Shown: positions 26,343 through 33,677 of the stretch, in pieces | Layout of the letters: every line of letters begins with the position of its first letter | Position numbering within the stretch: position 1 is the stretch's first letter | Assembly (NCBI RefSeq): GCF_003418935.1 | Contig: NZ_QVMT01000002.1 | Coordinates: forward strand, 372,001 to 436,000 | Origin: Emticicia sp. C21 | GTDB taxonomy: Bacteria; Bacteroidota; Bacteroidia; Cytophagales; Spirosomataceae | Direction: 5' to 3' | Length of the DNA stretch: 64,000 nt | Made by a program: the position numbers and the translations under genes | Notes under the pieces: generated by a model | The model's input: only the letters and a program-made list of their open reading frames with translations | Databases searched by the model: none | Told to the model about the DNA's origin: nothing

Positions 26343-26753
26343 GTGAAAAATCAGAGAGAAAACTTAACAGGAGTGCCGATCGTACCACCAAAGACGAATC
26401 GTGAAGAACGCAAAGAATTATTGCAAGAATCTATAGATAAGTATTTAGGAGCCATTGAAACCCAGATAGGAGACTTGAAAAAAGTAGGTAAAAATGCTTT
26501 GGTAATCGGAGGAATCATTGTTGCAGTATATGCAATAACAGAATTGCTTTTACCTGACGGAAAAGAGGAAAAACAATCGGACGAGCCTTTGTTATTGACC
26601 GAGCCTGAACCTGCGAAAGAAAAAGAAGGTGATTCATTATTATGGGGTGCTTTAAAAGGTGCTGCTACCTCAGTTCTGCTGGCTGTTGCAAAAGAAAAAT
26701 TGATGGAATTGATAGACCACCTCACAACAAAAGATGCCGAAGCAACTTCTTGA
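26343..26753 (+). CDS. Small membrane-associated protein of unknown function
   Basis: A 136-residue protein starting at GTG. It has a charged N-terminal half, one clear membrane segment (NALVIGGIIVAVYAITELLL, about residues 49-68), an acidic Pro/Glu linker, and a second amphipathic or hydrophobic segment (LLWGALKGAATSVLLAVA, about 100-117). No family was recognised. Its last 20 bases overlap the start of pcrB, so the two are translationally coupled. Membrane location next to a lipid-biosynthetic prenyltransferase suggests an envelope role, which is inference only. Confidence 0.65.
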   Translation: MKNQRENLTGVPIVPPKTNREERKELLQESIDKYLGAIETQIGDLKKVGKNALVIGGIIVAVYAITELLLPDGKEEKQSDEPLLLTEPEPAKEKEGDSLLWGALKGAATSVLLAVAKEKLMELIDHLTTKDAEATS

Positions 26754-27492
26754 TAAAATATTACTAAACAAACAGCAAAAGAAAAAAGCTTTGGCTGTTT
26801 TACTCGACCCTGATAAAGTTGAGACCACCGCTTTTAATCATTTCTTATACAATTGCGTCGAAAATCGGGTAGATTTCTTTTTTGTGGGCGGTAGCCTGAT
26901 TACCAATAATATTATGGCTGAAATGGTTGGAAGCATTCACAGCCAGACCAATATTCCGGTTATCATTTTTCCGGGTAATAGCCTGCATATCGAACCCTCT
27001 GCTGATGGTATCTTACTACTCTCATTGATTTCCGGTCGTAATCCTGATTATCTGATTGGTCAGCATGTGATTGCTGCACCTATCCTGAAACAAAGTGGTT
27101 TAGAAATCTTATCAACAGGATATATTCTGGTAGATAGCGGTCGCCAGACTACGGTTTCTTATATCAGCAATACAACACCTATTCCTCATGATAAGCCCGA
27201 CATTGCTGCCTGCACAGCTATAGCAGGAGAGTTATTAGGCTTGAAGCTGATATATCTTGATGGGGGTAGTGGAGCGATGTATCCGGTATCACCTAAGATG
27301 ATTCGTCGGGTAAGCGAAAATATTGATGCCCCACTCATTGTAGGTGGAGGCATTAATTCTGCCGAAAAAGCACATGATGCTTTAGAAGCAGGAGCTGATA
27401 TTATTGTTATCGGTAATGCTTTTGAGAAAAATCCTACTTTACTCCCTGAGATAGCGGAGGTTATCCAATCTTTTAATTTAACTACCGTTTAG
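26734..27492 (+). CDS. pcrB: Geranylgeranylglyceryl phosphate synthase family protein (PcrB-like)
   Basis: The 252-residue TIM-barrel prenyltransferase has ALAVLLDPDKVE (20-31, metal/phosphate site), FFVGGSLITNN, the IFPGN loop, YLDGGSGAMYPV, and the C-terminal phosphate-binding loop IVGGGINSAEKAHDALEAGADIIVIGNAFE. The family joins a polyprenyl diphosphate to sn-glycerol-1-phosphate to make an ether lipid precursor. Bacteroidota have their own branch of the family, whose physiological product is poorly known. No araM-type glycerol-1-phosphate dehydrogenase gene is nearby. It overlaps the preceding small membrane-protein gene by 20 bases and folK by one base. Confidence 0.88.
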   Translation: MPKQLLDKILLNKQQKKKALAVLLDPDKVETTAFNHFLYNCVENRVDFFFVGGSLITNNIMAEMVGSIHSQTNIPVIIFPGNSLHIEPSADGILLLSLISGRNPDYLIGQHVIAAPILKQSGLEILSTGYILVDSGRQTTVSYISNTTPIPHDKPDIAACTAIAGELLGLKLIYLDGGSGAMYPVSPKMIRRVSENIDAPLIVGGGINSAEKAHDALEAGADIIVIGNAFEKNPTLLPEIAEVIQSFNLTTV

Positions 27493-27980
27493 TGAAAATC
27501 AATCAGGTTTATCTTGGCCTTGGGTCTAATCTGGGAAACAGGCAGGAAAACTTGGGCCTGGCTTGTCTGCGCATTTCCGAAAGTATCGGTGCAATAGTAG
27601 CACAGTCCAGTATTTATGAAACAGCCGCCTGGGGCTTAACCGAGCAGAATGATTTTCTGAATCAAGTCATTTGTGTTGCAACCGATTATGAAGCACCAGA
27701 GGTATTGGCTATGATTCTGGCTGTTGAACAATCAATGGGTAGAATACGGGAGGTAAAATGGGGTGCGAGAATTATAGACATTGATATTCTATACTATAAC
27801 GATGCCATTATTAAGCTTGATAATCTGGCTATTCCTCATCCATTTATCCAGGATCGTCGGTTTGTTTTAGCACCATTAGCAGAAGTCGCTTCTGATTTTG
27901 TTCATCCAATATTACAACAAACAAATGGCACTTTATTAGCTAATTGTGCTGATACCAGCGAGGTGATAAAAAAACAATAG
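27492..27980 (+). CDS. folK: 2-amino-4-hydroxy-6-hydroxymethyldihydropteridine pyrophosphokinase
   Basis: A 162-residue HPPK of folate biosynthesis, which transfers pyrophosphate from ATP to the pterin. It starts at a GTG whose G is the last base of the pcrB stop codon. Signatures are YLGLGSNLGNRQENL (7-21), QSSIYETAAWG, FLNQV, the WGARIIDIDILYYND motif with two magnesium-binding Asp, and IPHPFIQDRRFVLAPL. Length is normal. It is the last gene of the overlapping trio and converges on the TolC-like gene. Confidence 0.94.
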   Translation: MKINQVYLGLGSNLGNRQENLGLACLRISESIGAIVAQSSIYETAAWGLTEQNDFLNQVICVATDYEAPEVLAMILAVEQSMGRIREVKWGARIIDIDILYYNDAIIKLDNLAIPHPFIQDRRFVLAPLAEVASDFVHPILQQTNGTLLANCADTSEVIKKQ

Positions 27981-28000
27981 CTACGACAATGCGCCGTAGC
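27965..28000 (-). terminator. Terminator for the ABC/TolC operon
   Basis: A 6-bp stem (GCTACG at 27980-27985 with CGTAGC at 27995-28000) is followed on the minus strand by TATTGTTTTTTAT. It lies 23 bases after the TolC stop and overlaps the end of folK. The stem is short, so confidence is moderate. Confidence 0.5.
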
Positions 28001-28022
28001 CAGTTTCAAAAAATTGTATTTA

Positions 28023-29351
28023 TTAATTAATTTTCCATTCTCCGTCTTTATAGAAATCCAGGATTTTTTGTTGCAATAACACTTCGTATTTTGCCTGAAC
28101 CAAATTGCTTCTTGCACGGTCGAAATTGGTTTTGGCTAAAACATATTCTACCGTATTTACTGTACCTGCACTGATTTTGCTTTCTACAGCTTTCACATTT
28201 TCCTGATTGATATTTACCTGATCGGTGGCTACTTTATATCTTTCAGAAGCTGCATCAAATGCCTGAAATGATTGCTCAATAGACTGGCGCAATTGGAGCT
28301 TAGCTGTGTTTAGTGTATTTTCTGTGAGTTGTTGCTGTACTTTTACAGCCGCAATACGTGGTCTGTTTTGTAGCCCACCTAGAATCGGAATACTTAAGTT
28401 TAGAGAAAGCGAACCGTTACGCGTACCATTAATCTGCTGTACATAGGTTTCTGCTTTATTTGAAGTCGAATAAAAAGCACCATAGCTGGCAGATAATGAA
28501 ACGTTTGGCATTACATTAGCTTTAGTAGCTTTTATCAGGTTATTATAGCTTCTTAGCTGTAATTCAGCTCTTTTAACAGATGGGAAATTAGCCAGAGATT
28601 GGTCGTATAACTGATTTACAAAATCGTTATCCAGCTTGTAAATATTTACTTCATCACCTATTGGCGTAAAAGTAATATTATTAGTTGGCGTCATGTTCAT
28701 TAACTGAAATAACAGTAAACGGTTAGTTTTAAGTGTATTTCTTGTAGTGACGTAAGAAAACTCATCGTTAGCCAATTGAGACCTGATTAAGAAAGATTCT
28801 GCTTGTCCTACTATTCCGGCACTTACCATTTTATTTATTCTTTCAACTTGTGCTTTAGAGGTTTCTACTTGTTGGCGAGCTACTTCAACTAACTCTTGTG
28901 AAGCTAACACCTGTAAATAAGCCTGTAAAAGGTTAATCGTAACTAAATTACGGGTTGCTTCAATCCCCTTTACTCCGGCTTCCTTTAATAACTGGTTTTG
29001 TTGAATCTGGTTTTTTATCTGAAAACCATTGAAAACCGTAACGATGGCATCAAGCCCAAAACCATTAGTACTATAAACTTCTTCAATATAAGAGTTGGTA
29101 AAACGGTCTATACTTCTACCAATACGTAAGTCTTGCCCAACACCAAAACCAATTCTTGGGTATTGCAAAGACTTGACTCTCATTAATTCAACATTCGCTG
29201 CTTCGGCCTGTATCTGACTTTCTCTGTAAGTTAAGTTGTTTTTGATAGCCACATCAAGACATTCTTTCAGGGTCATTTGGTTTTGAGCAAATGTACCCGA
29301 AAAGCTCAGGGTAATCGAAAAAAACAGTAAGTATTTGGTTAAATTCTTCAT
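28023..29351 (-). CDS. TolC-family outer membrane efflux channel
   Basis: About 442 residues from the ATG at 29351 (a GTG at 29369 would add six residues before the signal peptide). A signal peptide ends at FAQ. The sequence then has two OEP-type repeats: MTLKECLDVAIKNNLTYRESQIQAEAANVEL near the N-terminus and the PSVKRAELQLRSYNNLIKATKANVMPNVSLSASYG region in the second half, with long heptad-rich helices (periplasmic tunnel). These trimers form outer membrane exits for efflux or type I secretion. It lies 39 bases downstream of an ABC ATPase gene, so they form an operon. The membrane-fusion and permease partners are missing here. Confidence 0.88.
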   Translation of the reverse strand: MKNLTKYLLFFSITLSFSGTFAQNQMTLKECLDVAIKNNLTYRESQIQAEAANVELMRVKSLQYPRIGFGVGQDLRIGRSIDRFTNSYIEEVYSTNGFGLDAIVTVFNGFQIKNQIQQNQLLKEAGVKGIEATRNLVTINLLQAYLQVLASQELVEVARQQVETSKAQVERINKMVSAGIVGQAESFLIRSQLANDEFSYVTTRNTLKTNRLLLFQLMNMTPTNNITFTPIGDEVNIYKLDNDFVNQLYDQSLANFPSVKRAELQLRSYNNLIKATKANVMPNVSLSASYGAFYSTSNKAETYVQQINGTRNGSLSLNLSIPILGGLQNRPRIAAVKVQQQLTENTLNTAKLQLRQSIEQSFQAFDAASERYKVATDQVNINQENVKAVESKISAGTVNTVEYVLAKTNFDRARSNLVQAKYEVLLQQKILDFYKDGEWKIN

Positions 29352-29390
29352 TGTATTGATATAAATCACTGATTTCTAAACTTCTTCTGA

Positions 29391-30053
29391 TTATTCCACC
29401 CAGCCGTCTTTCAGTCTGATAATTCTATTACCGAAACTGGCATTCTCTTCTGAGTGTGTTACTTGTACGATGGTTACCCCATCTTTTTCATTTAATTCTT
29501 TAAATAGCTCCATAATTTGTCTGGCTTGTTCAGAGTGGAGGTTTCCGGTAGGTTCATCAGCAAAGATGATTTTTGGTTCGGCTACAATCGCTCTGGCAAT
29601 ACCTACTAGTTGTTGTTGCCCACCCGACAGCTGTGTTGGGAAAAGGTCTTTTTTAGCTACCATATTAAAACGATCTAATACGTCAGCTACTCTGCTTTTA
29701 CGTTCAGAACTCGATTGTCCTTTATACAAAAGCGGTGTTTCTATGTTTTCATAAACAGTTAGTTCGTCTATCAGATGATAAGCCTGAAATACAAAGCCGA
29801 TGCTGGTTCTGTGCAATTCAGTACGTTTTTTCTCTGATAGTTTTTGTACAGGTACCTCTTCAAATAAATATTCACCTTCTGATGCTTCCTCTAATAAGCC
29901 AAGGATATGTAGCAAGGTGGATTTGCCTGAGCCTGATGGGCCCATAATAGATACGAATTCGCCCTGATTGATAGTAAGATTGACGTTTCTTAATACATAA
30001 ATTTTTCCGAAGCCTGCCGGGTAGTATTTAGATATGTTTTTTAATTGAATCAT
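29391..30053 (-). CDS. ABC transporter ATP-binding protein (MacB/LolD type)
   Basis: At 220 residues it is a stand-alone nucleotide-binding domain. It shows Walker A G38-PSGSGKST46, a Q-loop in IGFVFQAYHL, the signature LSGGQQQLVGIARAI, Walker B IIFADEPTGNL and the H-loop VTHSEE. The FQAYHLIDELTVYENIETPL region is typical of the LolD/MacB/FtsE subfamily that partners FtsX-like permeases. It should energise export or mechanotransmission through a permease, yet no permease gene adjoins it; the next gene is a TolC-like channel. A divergent or distant permease is the simplest explanation. Confidence 0.9.
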   Translation of the reverse strand: MIQLKNISKYYPAGFGKIYVLRNVNLTINQGEFVSIMGPSGSGKSTLLHILGLLEEASEGEYLFEEVPVQKLSEKKRTELHRTSIGFVFQAYHLIDELTVYENIETPLLYKGQSSSERKSRVADVLDRFNMVAKKDLFPTQLSGGQQQLVGIARAIVAEPKIIFADEPTGNLHSEQARQIMELFKELNEKDGVTIVQVTHSEENASFGNRIIRLKDGWVE

Positions 30054-30132
30054 TTTGATTAAATTGATTAGTTCTATGCGTTAAGATACTATTTCCTAGC
30101 CGATTTTCAGGTTTAAATTCTGTATACATAAG

Positions 30133-30149
30133 TGCCAAAGTTTATGCCA
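30133..30149 (-). promoter_or_regulatory. Weak sigma-54-like promoter before the ABC gene
   Basis: On the minus strand TGGCATAAACTTTGGCA resembles the sigma-54 consensus TGGCAC-N5-TTGCA, with the -12 element as TTGG instead of TTGC. It is 80 bases before the ABC ATPase ATG. The mismatch falls on a critical base, so this is tentative. Confidence 0.2.
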
Positions 30150-30194
30150 TTAAATTTAATTTGCTTATAGTCAATACTTTATGTTGATTTTTGT

Positions 30195-30220
30195 GAAATA
30201 AAAATGTCCGAAAACGGACA
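30195..30220 (-). terminator. Terminator after the pentapeptide-repeat gene
   Basis: On the minus strand a 6-bp GC-rich stem (30205-30210 with 30215-30220, loop TTTT) is followed by TTTTTATTT. It is 49 bases beyond the stop codon. Confidence 0.65.
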
Positions 30221-30268
30221 AGATTTGTACGCCTTCGGACAAGGGATAGGGTTATAAAAAAGGTGCTG

Positions 30269-31033
30269 TCAGTTCATGTATTTTTTACCGTTCGAGTACT
30301 TCATATCAATTCCTGATTTGAATTTTGTATTATCAAAATTGCCTGAATCTTTAAATTCAGCATATTTGAAATCTGCATGCTGATTAAAAGAAGAGCCTTT
30401 AAAAGTGACACGCTCATTGAAATTAGCATATTTAAAATCGGCATAATCTCTGAATGCTACACTGTAAAAATCAGCATCGTATTTAAAGTTTGAGTACTTG
30501 AAATTAGCGTATTCGCCGAAAGTACAATTAGCAAAGTTTGATTCTCTTTTGAAGTCAGCATACTTGAAATTAGCCTCTTTACCAAACTTTGTTCCATTAA
30601 ACACAGCTTTCTCTGCAAAATCAGAGTATTTGAATTCGCTCTTGCCTTCAAAAGTACAGTTTTCAAAAACTACACTCTTTTCGAAATCGGTGGTATATGT
30701 TTCACCATCACCCATGCTGATGCTCCAATTCTTACCGCCTCTTTTATCTTCATTGTTTTTATAAGCAATGAAATCATCCTTGAAAGTGCAATTTTTGAAA
30801 GAAACAGGTACTTCTACTGTGCTTTTGTACTCTTCGTAGTCTCTGTTTTGTTTCACACGCTTTTTGTTAGAAAGTTCGGTCAGGTCTAATACTCCAGTGA
30901 TGGTTGCACCCTCATAACTAACGGCTTGTCCTTTATCAATGGCATCAAAAATAGCCTTTGCTGAAACTTCTTTTTGAGCCGATGCTGTGCTGATCATACC
31001 AGCACAGAAAAAGAAAATAAGTAGTTTTTTCAT
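30269..31033 (-). CDS. Secreted pentapeptide-repeat-like protein
   Basis: A 254-residue protein with a signal peptide (ends SASAQ) and, from about residue 75, repeats with Phe at regular steps as in pentapeptide-repeat (right-handed quadrilateral beta-helix) proteins. The C-terminal half is five units of exactly 22 residues, each starting FKYxxF and with Phe at positions 1, 6, 12 and 17, so steps of 5 and 6 alternate instead of the normal 5. It is therefore an unusual pentapeptide variant. Location is predicted to be periplasmic or outside the cell; cytoplasmic pentapeptide proteins such as Qnr are not secreted. Role unknown. Its ATG is only 25 bases from the 569-bp octamer array, which separates it from the upstream DUF4097-type gene on the same strand. 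Confidence 0.75.
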   Translation of the reverse strand: MKKLLIFFFCAGMISTASAQKEVSAKAIFDAIDKGQAVSYEGATITGVLDLTELSNKKRVKQNRDYEEYKSTVEVPVSFKNCTFKDDFIAYKNNEDKRGGKNWSISMGDGETYTTDFEKSVVFENCTFEGKSEFKYSDFAEKAVFNGTKFGKEANFKYADFKRESNFANCTFGEYANFKYSNFKYDADFYSVAFRDYADFKYANFNERVTFKGSSFNQHADFKYAEFKDSGNFDNTKFKSGIDMKYSNGKKYMN

Positions 31034-31058
31034 ATTATATGTCTTTTACTAATATTTT

Positions 31059-31627
31059 AATCACTAAATCACTAAATCACTAAATCACTAAATCACTAAA
31101 TCACTAAATCACTAAATCACTAAATCACTAAATCACTAAATCACTAAATCACTAAATCACTAAATCACTAAATCACTAAATCACTAAATCACTAAATCAC
31201 TAAATCACTAAATCACTAAATCACTAAATCACTAAATCACTAAATCACTAAATCACTAAATCACTAAATCACTAAATCACTAAATCACTAAATCACTAAA
31301 TCACTAAATCACTAAATCACTAAATCACTAAATCACTAAATCACTAAATCACTAAATCACTAAATCACTAAATCACTAAATCACTAAATCACTAAATCAC
31401 TAAATCACTAAATCACTAAATCACTAAATCACTAAATCACTAAATCACTAAATCACTAAATCACTAAATCACTAAATCACTAAATCACTAAATCACTAAA
31501 TCACTAAATCACTAAATCACTAAATCACTAAATCACTAAATCACTAAATCACTAAATCACTAAATCACTAAATCACTAAATCACTAAATCACTAAATCAC
31601 TAAATCACTAAATCACTAAATCACTAA
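31059..31627. repeat. Perfect 8-bp tandem repeat array, about 71 copies
   Basis: The unit ACTAAATC (TAGTGATT-type on the minus strand) repeats without any visible deviation for 569 bases. The array fills nearly the whole spacer between two minus-strand genes. Its right end supplies the TAG stop codon of the DUF4097-type gene (31624-31626) and its left end is 25 bases from the ATG of the pentapeptide-repeat gene. Eight is not a multiple of three and the unit contains TAG and TGA, so every frame on that strand is closed. There are no spacers, so it is not CRISPR. The perfect sequence implies recent expansion or an active slippage tract, and copy number is likely to vary between isolates; assembly collapse is also possible. 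Confidence 0.97.
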
Positions 31628-32661
31628 TTAATATGTATTCCACCAGAATTAGCATCCATCGTTACCGGAATACCACCGCCGTTTACTGTGCCTTTCACAC
31701 GGTCTTTTTCCATTCTTCCACTAAAGTTTCTGATTTCAGGCACACGCACACGGTTAGCATCCAAATCAAGGTCTAAACCTTTGTCTAATGGCATTCTTAC
31801 ATTAATGCTACCTGCGCTGGTTGATAGAGAAAGGTATTTACCAAATGATTTAATATCTGCATCAATACCGCCACCACTGGTTGAAGCTTTTACACTTGCT
31901 CTGATATCATCAAGGTGAATAGAACCGCCCGAAGTTGAAGTAACCAATTCACCGGTGATTTCTTCTGCTCTTACGCCACCACCACTGGTTGTTGCTCTGA
32001 TTGTGCCATCAAGACCTTTCAAACGTAATCCGCCGCCGGAAGTACTTAGTCTGATATCGCCTTTGCAATTATCAGCGCCAATGCCACCACCGCTGGTGCT
32101 AACATCAATTACATCACGACAGCCTGTTAAATCAATACCACCGCCAGAGGTTCTTCCTTTGATATTGCCACCTAAGTTAGCTAATTTCAAACCACCACCG
32201 CTTGTAGTGAAATTTAGGTTTCCTGTTAAGTTTTTCAGGTTTATTCCTCCACCGCTGGTTTCTAAATCTGTTGAAACTTTTTCAGGAGAATAGATTTTGA
32301 AAGTAATGTTCAGCGATTTTTTCCAATCGTTCCAGTTGCTATCGCGTTTTCTTTTGGCTAAGCAATATACGGTGCCACCTTCTTTTTTTACACTTAATTC
32401 ATATTCTTCCAGACGCTCTTCAATTTCGGCTTTGCTGATTGTGCTTCCGTTCCAGTTATTAGGTCTGATATACACCTCAACACGGGTTTCGTTGCCAGGC
32501 TGGCCTGTTACGGTGATACCACCACCAGAAGTGCGTACATTCAGATTCTGAACTTCAGATGATTGATAAGTTTTTACTAAATAAGGAGTTTCTTTGTCTT
32601 GTGCGAAAGAAATACTGACTGTTGATAATCCTAAAATAAATAATGAGAGTAGCTTTTTCAT
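31624..32661 (-). CDS. DUF4097-type secreted beta-helix protein
   Basis: A 345-residue protein with a signal peptide (to SFAQ) followed by a beta-rich domain of the DUF4097/adhesin-like kind. From about residue 134 it has seven consecutive units of exactly 18 residues, each beginning TSGGG (one TSGGS), with further TSGGG/TSAGS copies before and after, as expected for a one-coil-per-repeat beta-helix. Family members are widespread in Bacteroidota, often near membrane stress genes, and none has a firm biochemical role. The stop codon is formed by the first unit of the octamer array. Upstream lies a degenerate repeat region and no clear promoter box. Confidence 0.8.
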   Translation of the reverse strand: MKKLLSLFILGLSTVSISFAQDKETPYLVKTYQSSEVQNLNVRTSGGGITVTGQPGNETRVEVYIRPNNWNGSTISKAEIEERLEEYELSVKKEGGTVYCLAKRKRDSNWNDWKKSLNITFKIYSPEKVSTDLETSGGGINLKNLTGNLNFTTSGGGLKLANLGGNIKGRTSGGGIDLTGCRDVIDVSTSGGGIGADNCKGDIRLSTSGGGLRLKGLDGTIRATTSGGGVRAEEITGELVTSTSGGSIHLDDIRASVKASTSGGGIDADIKSFGKYLSLSTSAGSINVRMPLDKGLDLDLDANRVRVPEIRNFSGRMEKDRVKGTVNGGGIPVTMDANSGGIHIN

Positions 32662-32853
32662 AAATTAAGTATAGTTTATAATCGATAATTTTGATGCTTT
32701 GAAAATAAGATGCAAAAAAACTTTTGTGCGTTGCATAAATAAGACAATTATTTTTCGTGCTGCCCTCATTTTGGGAAATAAAGTTTTTTAAACCAGAAAA
32801 TCCCTTTCTACAAATCACGAAAGGGATGTTAATACATTCATTGTCTCCGTTCA

Positions 32854-33215
32854 AAAAGGTAGTCACCGTAGCACCTACCTTTCCCGATTCCATTTATTCG
32901 TTAATACTTGAACCTATCGTTGTCTTCATTTAAAAAGGTTCCCACTATATTGGTAACCTTTTCTGGCTCCGTTTTAATGGTTGGTATTCGGAAACCATCG
33001 CTGTCCTTGCCCTAAAAGGTTTCCACTGTATTGGTAACCTTTTCTGCCCCCATTTTAATGGTTGAATACTTGGAAACTATAGATGTCTTTTTCAAAAAGG
33101 TTCCCCCATATTGGTAACCTTTTCCGATTCCGTTTTAATGGCGGTTACCTTGATAATCTGGAAACTACGCTATTCTTATTTAAAAAGGTTCCCTCCGTAT
33201 CGGTAACCTTTTCCG
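32854..33215 (-). repeat. Five degenerate ~81-bp repeats, possibly decayed coding
   Basis: Units begin (as AAAAGGT on the plus strand) at 32854, 32933, 33014, 33095 and 33183, giving steps of 79, 81, 81 and 88 bases. Each has complementary AAAAGGTT and AACCTTTT arms about 30 bases apart that could form a hairpin. Read on the minus strand, every unit translates to a version of E-K-V-T-N-x-V-G-T-F-L-N-x-D, and 81 bases equals 27 codons. In-frame stops (TAG in the third unit) and a one-base deletion (fourth unit) break the frame, so this looks like the remnant of a tandem-repeat gene; a hairpin array is the alternative. Confidence 0.7.
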
Positions 33216-33457
33216 GCTCTGTTTTCGTATTTTGTACTCCAATATCTTCCATGGCAATAGTTATTATATATATGGTAGTGAAAGACTGGGTTTCCTCAAC
33301 TGGGCGTCTCAACTAGGCGTCCCCCTAAATTTCTGACTTAGAATTATGTTTTCAAAGTGTTTAAGGAGGTTTCTGGTAAAATCGTACTGTTGTGTTATTC
33401 TTTGCGCTGTGGCGGCTCCAAATCGGACAATGGATAGGGAAATTAGTTAATTATATT

Positions 33458-33486
33458 GTGGTGCGAACGCTCGACAGTCGCACCAC
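33458..33486. repeat. GC-rich palindromic repeat, copy C
   Basis: A perfect 9-bp stem (GTGGTGCGA at 33458-33466, TCGCACCAC at 33478-33486, loop 11). The core resembles the elements at 5661-5692 and 53210-53255 (TTGTG followed by GCGA and GTCGC), so it is a likely diverged member of the same dispersed family. Confidence 0.5.
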
Positions 33487-33677
33487 GCCTTATATATCAA
33501 AGAAAAAATTCTTTCTTTTTACCTGATTCAATTGTCTCTAGAAGGTTAATATATAGACTCCTTATATTGGCTTTAGCCAAACGTTTATTTGTGACAACCT
33601 AATAAGTCTGGCTATGGATGTAGTTATTACTTGTTTTATCTTACACAACGAAGCTATTCTGTTAAATTTAGTGAAAA

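Larger units (their letters stand above)
32662..33677. other. Long intergenic region with degenerate repeats
   Basis: No convincing intact gene is present between the DUF4097-type gene and the serine hydrolase gene. Its right half of the upstream zone (32854-33215) holds five degenerate repeats. The part from 33317 to 33677 contains a GC-rich palindrome (33458-33486) and otherwise A/T-rich sequence in which I see nothing more. Short open frames here have no family resemblance. Confidence 0.6.

Noticed and set aside
31059-31627. CRISPR array
   Set aside because: The unit is 8 bases and perfectly tandem with no spacers, and no cas genes are near.
31688-32551. Proline-rich open frames on the plus strand
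   Set aside because: They are the reverse reading of the TSGGG repeats; the minus-strand frame has a signal peptide and regular 18-residue units.
32555-32893. 112-codon minus-strand frame over the DUF4097 start
   Set aside because: Only the first ~25 codons match the repeat peptide; the rest is A/T-rich sequence overlapping the signal-peptide coding region in another frame. Treated as part of the decayed repeats.
32854-33215. CRISPR-like repeat-spacer array
   Set aside because: The sequence between the hairpin arms is itself similar from unit to unit and there are no cas genes; ~81-bp degenerate repeats fit better.
33083-33316. 77-codon plus-strand frame in the degenerate repeats
   Set aside because: The repeat similarity makes sense on the minus strand, not here, and the translation has no family resemblance.
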